A stretch of 18,218 bases of DNA, from contig CALEZT010000303.1 in NCBI GenBank assembly GCA_937927975.1, positions 1-18,218 of the forward strand, read 5' to 3'. The notes below the pieces were generated by a model, which saw only the letters and a list, made by a program, of their open reading frames with translations, ran no database searches and had not been told where the DNA came from. This stretch comes from an uncultured Phycisphaerales bacterium. GTDB lineage: Bacteria; Planctomycetota; Phycisphaerae; Sedimentisphaerales; Anaerobacaceae. The position numbers and the translations under genes were made by a program. This document shows positions 13,138 through 18,218 of the stretch, piece by piece; the first letter of the stretch is position 1; the number at the start of each line of letters is the position of its first letter.

Positions 13138-13390
13138 GTTGGATTTCTGATGGTTGATTGTTGATTGAAGAGCCGTGGCCTATGAACAGCGAGGAAGAGG
13201 CAGACGAAACCTGCTTCTGGCTGGAATTGATAGTCGAAGGTTCTCTGTTGCCCGCCAAGCGAGTGACGGCCCTTCTGGAAGAAGCCAACGCATTGACTGC
13301 GATTGTCACGGCGGCAGTGAAAACTCCAAAATACGGAAGAAACGGGTGATGAAGACCGGTATCTCTGAAATCAACAATCAACAATCCAAC
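13138..13390. mobile_element. Decayed IVS-like cassette with heptamer terminal inverted repeats
   Basis: The left end reads GTTGGATT (13138-13145), a 7-nt spacer, then GTTGATT twice (13153-13166). The right end, as its reverse complement, reads GTTGGATT (13390-13383) followed directly by GTTGATT twice (13382-13369). These imperfect terminal inverted repeats enclose a fragment of a four-helix-bundle gene of the type first known from 23S rRNA intervening sequences. The cassette starts 8 bp after the murB stop and ends 45 bp before the conserved ddl start. No clear target duplication and no transposase are seen. Calling it mobile is inference from structure. Confidence 0.5.
13182..13349 (+). pseudogene. 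C-terminal fragment of a four-helix-bundle (S23/IVS-type) protein
   Basis: 55 codons from ATG 13182. The sequence DETCFWLELIVEG, then LLPAKRVTALLEEANALTAIV, matches the last two helices of S23/IVS-encoded four-helix-bundle proteins (TIGR02436-like; consensus E-x-x-E-T-x-x-W-L, then L-L-x-E-A-N-x-L-x-A-I), which are normally 110-130 aa. The first two helices, with their usual N-terminal motifs, are missing, and only 15 bp separate the ATG from the left repeat arm, so the N-terminal half appears deleted. Its TGA overlaps by one base an ATG at 13349 that is in frame with ddl. Such proteins form pentameric RNA/DNA-binding barrels akin to Avd of diversity-generating retroelements; this remnant is unlikely to fold alone. 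Confidence 0.65.
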
Positions 13391-13435
13391 GTCACACATC
13401 TGCACGGCCGCGACAGGTCGCAGGGCTCGACACGG

Positions 13436-14368
13436 ATGACGGTCGCGGTGCTGCGTGGCGGCGTCGGTCGGGAACGCGAGGTGAGCCTGGAGAGCGGCCG
13501 CTGCGTGGCCGAGGCCCTTCGCCAGGGCGGCTTGGACGTCGTGGTTTCGGACATCCGTCCTGACGACATGACGATCCTGGACCGAAAGGACATCGACGTG
13601 TTCTTCCTGGCCCTGCACGGAGAGTTCGGCGAGGACGGACAGCTTCAGCAGATCTTCGAGGATCGAGGCCTGGTCTACACCGGGTGTGGTCCCGAGGCCA
13701 GCCGGCTGGCGTTCGACAAGATGGCCAGCAAGCGGCTCTTCGCAGAGGCGGGCGTGCCGGTGCCGGCGGTCGTGGAGTTCGCCCGCGGCGACGATCCGGC
13801 CAAGCTGGACGAACGACTGAAAGAACTTGGCGAACGGTTCGTGGTCAAGCCGATCCGTCAGGGCAGCAGTGTCGGGGTCTACCTGGTCAAGAGCCGTTCC
13901 GACGCAGTCGCGGCCGCCTGCAAAGTGCTCGACGAGTTCGGCGATTGTATGATCGAATCGTTCGTCACCGGGCGCGAGGTCACGGTAGGCGTCCTCGACC
14001 GCCAGCCTTTGCCCATCATCGAGATTCGCAGCAAGACCGGCTTCTACGACTACACGGCAAAGTACGTGGACGACCGGACGGAGTACCTGTTCGACACGAT
14101 CGAGGACGAAGCGGTGCGGACGCGGATCGCGAATGCGGCGCTGGCCTGTTTTGATGCGTTGGGGTGCCGGGATTTCTCGCGGATCGATTTCATCGTGAGC
14201 GAGGACGGGACGCCTTATGCCCTGGAAGCCAACACGATCCCGGGTTTCACCACGCATTCGCTGCTGCCCAAGGCGGCGGCCAAGGTCGGCATCCCGATGA
14301 GCGAACTGTGCGTCCGGATCGTCCGGATGGCGGCGGCGAAGCACAAAGGCGCGAGGCCGGCAGGATAG
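13436..14368 (+). CDS. ddl: D-alanine--D-alanine ligase
   Basis: 310 aa from ATG 13436, the usual Ddl length. Motifs in order: VAVLRGG with EREVSLESG (13-21), HGEFGEDG (61-68), DKMASKRLFAEAGVPVP, the ATP-grasp stretch RFVVKPIRQGSSVGV, and the Mg-binding end SEDGTPYALEANTIPGFTTHSLLPKAA. It joins two D-Ala residues with ATP for the peptidoglycan stem. The first loop has GVGREREVS where most have GGxSxEREVS. An upstream ATG at 13349 (TGATG overlap with the four-helix fragment) would add 29 residues encoded partly by the heptamer repeat; 13436 fits the family better, though its ribosome site is weak. Part of the murC-murB-ddl-ftsQ cluster. Confidence 0.94.
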   Translation: MTVAVLRGGVGREREVSLESGRCVAEALRQGGLDVVVSDIRPDDMTILDRKDIDVFFLALHGEFGEDGQLQQIFEDRGLVYTGCGPEASRLAFDKMASKRLFAEAGVPVPAVVEFARGDDPAKLDERLKELGERFVVKPIRQGSSVGVYLVKSRSDAVAAACKVLDEFGDCMIESFVTGREVTVGVLDRQPLPIIEIRSKTGFYDYTAKYVDDRTEYLFDTIEDEAVRTRIANAALACFDALGCRDFSRIDFIVSEDGTPYALEANTIPGFTTHSLLPKAAAKVGIPMSELCVRIVRMAAAKHKGARPAG

Positions 14369-14379
14369 GAGGGACCGAA

Positions 14380-14433
14380 TTGACCCTATTGACAATGCGG
14401 TCAATGAGGTTAATCGGGTCAATCCGGTCAATC
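14380..14433. repeat. 9-mer inverted-arm tandem repeat between ddl and ftsQ
   Basis: Six consecutive 9-bp units: TTGACCCTA, TTGACAATG, then CGGTCAATG, AGGTTAATC, GGGTCAATC, CGGTCAATC. The first two are inverted relative to the last four; ATTGACCC (14379-14386) pairs with GGGTCAAT (14416-14423), and ATTGAC with GTCAAT inside it. The unit is the same GGTCAAT type as the one inside murC at 11749-11803. It lies just upstream of the ftsQ ribosome site. Confidence 0.8.
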
Positions 14434-14464
14434 ATCAACAATCACAAATGACAAAGGGTTTTTC

Positions 14465-15391
14465 GTGGCCAGAAAGGCGCAACGATACAGTCTGAAGGAG
14501 CGGATCAGCTCCTGGAAGAGCAACCGACGGGCGAGAGACAAGAGGCTGAACGCCATTCGCAACTGGCCCTGGGTATCCATCTTCAAGGTGGTCGCGGTCA
14601 TCTGTTTCCTGGCCGCCTCGGGGGCGTTTCTGCGGTACGCGGAAGGGTACGTCGAGACGGTCGCTCCCATGCAAGAGGGGGGGCTGAAACTCGTCGATGT
14701 TCCCGATTGGGCGAAGTCCGATCTGAGGAATCGCGTGGCTGAGAAAGCGGGTGGGACCCGGTTCCCGCTGACGGAAGACACCGCCTCCGCCGTGGCCGGC
14801 AACCTGGCTCGCATGCCCTGGCTGGCGGACGTCAGGGTCTGCGTGACGCACGATTCCGTGCTGGTCAGCGCCCGGTGGCGAAAGCCTGTCGTCGTGATCG
14901 ACATCCGCGAAGACAATAAGAAGATCTACGTCGATAAAGACCTCGTCGTGATGGACTACCTGCCCATGCCGCATCTGCCCATCGTGCCGGCCAAGGGGGT
15001 GTCGCTGAGGATCGTTCCGCTGCTCGGGCAAACGTTCGACGAAGGCGACCTCAAGGCGGCGGTCGACCTGGCCGTGCTGCTGAATCAAATGGATGCGGAG
15101 TTCGCGCCGAAGACCCCGCTGCTCGAGCAGATCGCCAGCATCGACGTGAGCAATTACAGGGGCCGCGTCAACGCCGGCAGGGAACACATCGTTCTGAACA
15201 CCAAGGGAAAGGCCCAGATCATCTGGGGCGCCGAGATCGGCGAGTACGCCAAGCTCCTGGAGGCCAGCGACCAGGAGAAGATCGCCTCGCTCTACGGCTA
15301 CTACAAGTCCGGCTCCTTCGCGGAGGCCAAGTACATCAATCTCCGACCTCCCCAGAACCGGGTTTATCTGCCGATCGATCAGGCGCGCTGA
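14465..15391 (+). CDS. ftsQ: FtsQ-like cell division membrane protein
   Basis: 308 aa from GTG 14465 with AAAGGG 6 nt upstream. A basic cytosolic N-terminus (RKAQRYSLKERISSWKSNRRARDKR) precedes one membrane helix (about 38-57, IFKVVAVICFLAASGAFL). The periplasmic part begins with a POTRA-like domain (about 73-130; LARMPWLADVRVCVTHDSVLVSARWRK mirrors the FtsQ LxxLPWVxxAxVxRxWP... pattern). It continues with a FtsQ/DivIB-type beta domain (VDKDLVVMDYLPMPHLPIV). This topology and the position right after ddl identify it as FtsQ, the bitopic divisome scaffold. Similarity is distant, so the call depends on context. No ftsA or ftsZ follows: the next genes are convergent YkgJ genes. Confidence 0.8.
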   Translation: MARKAQRYSLKERISSWKSNRRARDKRLNAIRNWPWVSIFKVVAVICFLAASGAFLRYAEGYVETVAPMQEGGLKLVDVPDWAKSDLRNRVAEKAGGTRFPLTEDTASAVAGNLARMPWLADVRVCVTHDSVLVSARWRKPVVVIDIREDNKKIYVDKDLVVMDYLPMPHLPIVPAKGVSLRIVPLLGQTFDEGDLKAAVDLAVLLNQMDAEFAPKTPLLEQIASIDVSNYRGRVNAGREHIVLNTKGKAQIIWGAEIGEYAKLLEASDQEKIASLYGYYKSGSFAEAKYINLRPPQNRVYLPIDQAR

Positions 15392-15442
15392 AAAACGCGG
15401 CGAAGCTCGTCTCGCCTGGTTCGGCCTGTCGGGCGATCATCT

Positions 15443-15883
15443 CTACCCCAGGTCGAACACGTTGAGGGCGGTGGGCAAGTCCATGTAGCGGTAGGGGATC
15501 TGGAATTGCTCGCAGAGGCCTTTGAGCCGCTTCAGGGCCGCCTCGCTCAGTTCACCCTGAAGAGCCGAGTCGCCCCGACAATGGAAGATCCGACAGCCGA
15601 CGAAGCGGTGCTGGTGAATCGCGCAGCGGTTGTCCTGCTGATAGGGGCACCGGCCGCCGGGCATAAGCAAGAGGCGGTCCACGTCGAGTTTCGCAGCCAG
15701 GTAAACCAGTTCCGGCGGCGTGACGAAGAGCCGGTGGCCGTAGGAGGGGAAGTCGCAGCAGGCCCCACATGCGTTGCACGAGCCGACCCGAGCGGACTCC
15801 TTCCGATGTTGCTCCGCGATCCAGTCGTACAGCGACGCTACTTCCTGGATGAGTCGGCCGTGTCCTTCGGGTTTTCCCACCAT
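15443..15883 (-). CDS. YkgJ-family Cys-cluster protein (Zn/Fe-chelating domain)
   Basis: 146 aa from ATG 15883 with GGAAG 8 nt upstream. The Cys pattern is CNACGACC (36-43), GGRCPYQQDNRCAIHQHRFVGCRIFHC (spanning about 76-102), typical of the YkgJ/PF03692 domain that binds a metal (zinc or an iron-sulfur cluster) in the cytoplasm. An N-terminal helix (RLIQEVASLYDWIAEQHRKE) precedes the cluster. The function is not established for the family. Its start lies 46 bp inside the upstream YkgJ gene, so the two are translationally coupled and perhaps form a heteromer. A longer frame to 16264 exists but is a shadow of that gene. Confidence 0.82.
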   Translation of the reverse strand: MVGKPEGHGRLIQEVASLYDWIAEQHRKESARVGSCNACGACCDFPSYGHRLFVTPPELVYLAAKLDVDRLLLMPGGRCPYQQDNRCAIHQHRFVGCRIFHCRGDSALQGELSEAALKRLKGLCEQFQIPYRYMDLPTALNVFDLG

Positions 15884-16377
15884 CGTCTGTTCTTCCGGAT
15901 TCTCTCGATTTCTTCGAAGGTGTAGAGACGCCCGCGGTTGATGCCGGGACACCGCAGGGCCGCCCGGTTCCAGTCGTCCGGACTCGCCAGGTTCTCCGTC
16001 CAGAAGGGCCACGTCCGGCACTGCGCCGGCCGGACAGAGTAGATGCGGCACTGGCGGACGCCGCCGTTGTTCTGGAGAAAGATGCAGTCCTTGCTGACGC
16101 ATTCCTCGATGATGGACATCCGCGAGCCGACATAGCGCATGTACCGAAAGCACAGCTCTTCCGGCGTGAGGTTCAGATGCCTGGCGATCCGCTGCACCTC
16201 CGGCTGGGTTACCCAGATGTACCCCTCGCCCGGCCCGGAGCAGCACCCGCCGCACCCCCGGCACTCAAAGTGCAGCCCCGCCGCATACCATTTTGTCGAG
16301 ACCCGTCTTTCGATCGCAATACCTCTGTGACGCTGCCTGAATGCCTTGTCCGCGCCTGAACATACGCCCCTTCTCAC
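15838..16377 (-). CDS. YkgJ-family Cys-cluster protein, start uncertain
   Basis: Up to 179 aa. The metal-binding pattern ECRGCGGCCSG, then KDCIFL and VRQCRIYSVRPAQCRTWPFW, is the classic YkgJ arrangement, with ITQPE-like spacing (IWVTQPEVQRIARHLNL) between. The C-terminal part is Trp/Arg-rich (NRRWWENP). Homology should start near STKWYAAGLHFEC, but no ATG is in frame: the only in-frame GTG is at 16377, inside the 3' arm of a large hairpin and without a ribosome site. An AGAGG site lies 7 nt before an in-frame ATC at 16314, a rare but known type of start. A frameshift or sequence error is possible. It overlaps the second YkgJ gene by 46 bp. Confidence 0.75.
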   Translation of the reverse strand: MRRGVCSGADKAFRQRHRGIAIERRVSTKWYAAGLHFECRGCGGCCSGPGEGYIWVTQPEVQRIARHLNLTPEELCFRYMRYVGSRMSIIEECVSKDCIFLQNNGGVRQCRIYSVRPAQCRTWPFWTENLASPDDWNRAALRCPGINRGRLYTFEEIERIRKNRRWWENPKDTADSSRK

Positions 16378-16408
16378 CGGGTGTTCTGAGTACGCGGTGA
16401 GAAGGGGC
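16366..16408. terminator. Large stem-loop after ilvD
   Basis: GCCCCTTCTCACCG (16366-16379) pairs perfectly with CGGTGAGAAGGGGC (16395-16408), a 14-bp stem with a 15-nt loop. It lies 37 bp downstream of the ilvD stop on the minus strand. A smaller stem, GGCCT/AGGCC (16415-16429), sits in between. No T-tract follows, so intrinsic termination is not certain; Rho-dependent ending or RNA protection is also possible. Confidence 0.55.
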
Positions 16409-16445
16409 CGTGTTGGCCTGCTATAGGCCGGACTTCAAGTCGCCT

Positions 16446-18116
16446 TTACCATTTCAGCACCGCGCCGGTGTCGGCGCTGGTGGCCATGGCGGCGTACTTT
16501 GCGAGGCAGCCGTGCTTGATTCTCGGCTCCGGCGGCTTCCAGTTCTTCTTGCGGGCCGCCAGTTCCTTGGCCGTGAGCTGGACCTTGATCTTGTTCTTGG
16601 GGATGTCGATTTCGATGAGGTCGCCGTCCTGGAGCATGGCGATGGGGCCGCCGACTGCCGCTTCGGGGCTGATGTGCCCGATGCAGGCGCCGCGGGTGCC
16701 GCCGCTGAACCGGCCGTCCGTGATCAGGGCGACCGACTCGCCGAGACCCGCGCCCATGATGTAGCTGGTCGGACTGAGCATCTCCTGCATGCCCGGTCCA
16801 CCCCGGGGGCCTTCGTAGCGGATGACGACGACGTCGCCGGCCTTGACCTTGCCCGCCAGGATGCCTTCGCCCGCCTCTTCCTGGCTGTTGAAGATGATGG
16901 CGGGACCTTTGTGCGTGAGCATGGAGGGAGCGACGCCCGCGCTCTTGACCACGCAGCCCTTGGGGGCCAGGTTGCCCCGCAGCACGGCCAGGCCGCCGGT
17001 CTTCGAGTAGGGGTTCTCCAACGAGTGGATGACCTCCGGGTTCTTGATCCGGGCGCCGGCGATGTTCTCGCCCAGCGTCTTGCCGGTCACGGTGGGGCAG
17101 TCGAGGTTCAGCAGATTGGGGATCTTGGCGATCTCGTTGAGGATCGCGCTGATCCCGCCGGCAGCGTCCACGTCCTCGACATGCACCTTGTTGGTCGAGG
17201 GCGAGACCTTGCAGATGTTCGGGCAGCGGGCCGAGATGTCGTTGATCCGGTCGAGGTCGTACGCAATGCCGGCCTCGCTGGCGATCGCCAGGGTGTGCAG
17301 GACGGTGTTCGTCGAGCCGCCCATGGCCATGTCGAGCGTCAGGGCGTTGTCCATCGACTTGAGGCTGATGATGTCCAGCGGCTTGACGTCGTTCTTGACC
17401 AGTTCCATGATCTGCCTGCCGACGGCTTTGTACAGGTCCTGCCGCTTGGGGTCAACAGCGGGAATCGTGCCGTTGCCGGGCAGGGCCATTCCGATCGCCT
17501 CGGCCAGGCAGTTCATCGAGTTGGCGGTGAACATGCCGGAGCAACTGCCGCAGGTGGGGCAGCCGGTGGCTTCGAGCTCATCGAGCTGGCCCTGGCTGAT
17601 CTTGCCCATCTTGAACTGGGCGACGCCCTCGAAGATGCTGATCAGATCGACCGCTCGCCCGTCGGCGGCTCTGCCGGCCTTCATGGGCCCGCCGGAGACG
17701 TAGATTGTCGGGATGTTCAGGCGGACGGAGGCCATGAGCATGCCCGGCACGATCTTGTCGCAGTTGGCGATGCAGATCAGGCCGTCGAAGCAGTGGGCGC
17801 GGACCATGGATTCGACCGAGTCGGCCACGATCTCGCGGGAGGGCAGGGAGTATTTCATGCCGGTATGGCCCATGGCCACGCCGTCGCAGATGGCCATCGT
17901 GTTGAATTCGATGGGCACGCCGCCGGCGTCGCGCACGGCCTGCTTGACGGTCTCCGCCACCTTGTTGAGATGGACGTGTCCCGGCACGACTTCGCAGAAG
18001 CTGTTGGCGACGCCGATGAATGGCTTGTTCATGTCCGCGGCGCTCAGACCGCAGGCGTGAAGCAGCGCCCTGTGCGGCGCCCGCTGAAACCCTTGTTTGA
18101 CTGTGTCACTTCTCAT
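16446..18116 (-). CDS. ilvD: Dihydroxy-acid dehydratase
   Basis: 556 aa from ATG 18116, chosen because GGAG lies 7 nt upstream and the family starts MRSDTVKxG; the in-frame ATG at 18152 adds 12 unsupported residues. Iron-sulfur cluster and active-site motifs are intact: [31 protein letters not shown] (Cys119), and [19 protein letters not shown] (Cys186/189/192), the E. coli-like subclass. C-terminal motifs include [12 protein letters not shown] and [12 protein letters not shown]. The enzyme dehydrates dihydroxyisovalerate and dihydroxymethylvalerate in valine, leucine and isoleucine synthesis. No other ilv or leu gene is in view. It appears to be transcribed alone from a promoter just upstream and ends at the stem-loop 16366-16408. 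Confidence 0.97.
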   Translation of the reverse strand: MRSDTVKQGFQRAPHRALLHACGLSAADMNKPFIGVANSFCEVVPGHVHLNKVAETVKQAVRDAGGVPIEFNTMAICDGVAMGHTGMKYSLPSREIVADSVESMVRAHCFDGLICIANCDKIVPGMLMASVRLNIPTIYVSGGPMKAGRAADGRAVDLISIFEGVAQFKMGKISQGQLDELEATGCPTCGSCSGMFTANSMNCLAEAIGMALPGNGTIPAVDPKRQDLYKAVGRQIMELVKNDVKPLDIISLKSMDNALTLDMAMGGSTNTVLHTLAIASEAGIAYDLDRINDISARCPNICKVSPSTNKVHVEDVDAAGGISAILNEIAKIPNLLNLDCPTVTGKTLGENIAGARIKNPEVIHSLENPYSKTGGLAVLRGNLAPKGCVVKSAGVAPSMLTHKGPAIIFNSQEEAGEGILAGKVKAGDVVVIRYEGPRGGPGMQEMLSPTSYIMGAGLGESVALITDGRFSGGTRGACIGHISPEAAVGGPIAMLQDGDLIEIDIPKNKIKVQLTAKELAARKKNWKPPEPRIKHGCLAKYAAMATSADTGAVLKW

Positions 18117-18162
18117 TGTCTTGCTCCAAACCACGAACCTAAAGGGATGCATGAAAATGCTC

Positions 18163-18191
18163 AGTGTAGCCGCCGGCGGTGGTTGGATAAA
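18163..18191 (-). promoter_or_regulatory. Putative promoter of ilvD
   Basis: On the minus strand TTTATC (18191-18186, 3/6 of -35) is followed after 17 nt by TACACT (18168-18163, 4/6 of -10). The spacer holds the palindromic GCCGCCGGCGGT-type run. Transcription would begin near 18156, giving a leader of about 40 nt. No leader peptide or T-box-like element is visible. Confidence 0.35.
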
Positions 18192-18218
18192 GGAAAAACC
18201 GCCCTTTTCCCGAAGCGG

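Noticed and set aside
13175..13435. ddl beginning at 13175 or 13349 with an extended N-terminus
   Set aside because: The extra residues are out-of-frame cassette sequence and translated repeat; the conserved Ddl N-terminus and normal length fit 13436, though 13349 remains a formal alternative.
12383..14431. 682-codon open frame on the minus strand across murB, the cassette and ddl
   Set aside because: It is antisense to clearly homologous murB and ddl, has no recognisable domain and an Arg/Asp/Gly-rich shadow composition; long antisense frames are expected in GC-rich DNA.
11362..14433. CRISPR array
   Set aside because: Repeat units are only 7-9 bp with no spacers of regular length and no cas genes nearby.
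15392..15442. GGCGA/TCGCC stem between the convergent ftsQ and YkgJ genes as a bidirectional terminator
   Set aside because: Only 5 bp with an 8-nt loop and no T-run on either side.

Overview
The window is a GC-rich (roughly 60-65 %) bacterial chromosome segment, densely packed and with no phage, transposase, rRNA or tRNA. The gene set points to a Planctomycetota-type organism, possibly Phycisphaerae/Sedimentisphaerales: a Tat-exported Gfo/Idh oxidoreductase, a short murC-murB-ddl-ftsQ cluster without ftsA/ftsZ, pyruvoyl arginine decarboxylase with agmatinase, paired YkgJ proteins and a four-helix-bundle 'IVS' gene remnant. That placement is inference; no marker gene is present to prove it.

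Layout. On the minus strand, reading right to left: 1-431 is a PIG-L/LmbE deacetylase cut by the window edge; 497-1531 is a DHH phosphoesterase; 1579-4788 is a tight envelope operon (coiled-coil lipoprotein, MscS channel, CorA transporter, UPF0316 membrane protein); 4945-6473 is a two-gene polyamine operon (arginine to agmatine to putrescine) behind a near-consensus promoter and with a strong hairpin between the genes; 6579-7781 is a radical SAM protein with a C-terminal helix-hairpin-helix; and 7843-8628 is a TVP38/DedA-like membrane protein. From 8784 the plus strand carries a Gfo/Idh/MocA oxidoreductase and, after a 349-bp gap, the wall-synthesis genes murC, murB, ddl and an ftsQ-like gene (to 15391). 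Convergent minus-strand genes close the window: two overlapping YkgJ Cys-cluster genes and ilvD.

The most unusual feature is a set of short inverted-arm repeats built from tandem 7-, 8- or 9-bp units. They lie in several gene junctions (7788-7829, 10433-10494, 13138-13390, 14380-14433) and also, in frame, inside murC (11362-11455 and 11749-11803). A different, GC-rich, triple-nested palindrome lies in frame inside the radical SAM gene (6919-6991). The copy between murB and ddl forms terminal inverted repeats around the C-terminal half of an S23/IVS-type four-helix-bundle gene, so it looks like a decayed IVS-like cassette inside a cell-wall operon. Three minus-strand genes also have a -10-like hexamer ending 7-9 nt before the ATG with no usable Shine-Dalgarno site, which suggests leaderless transcripts.
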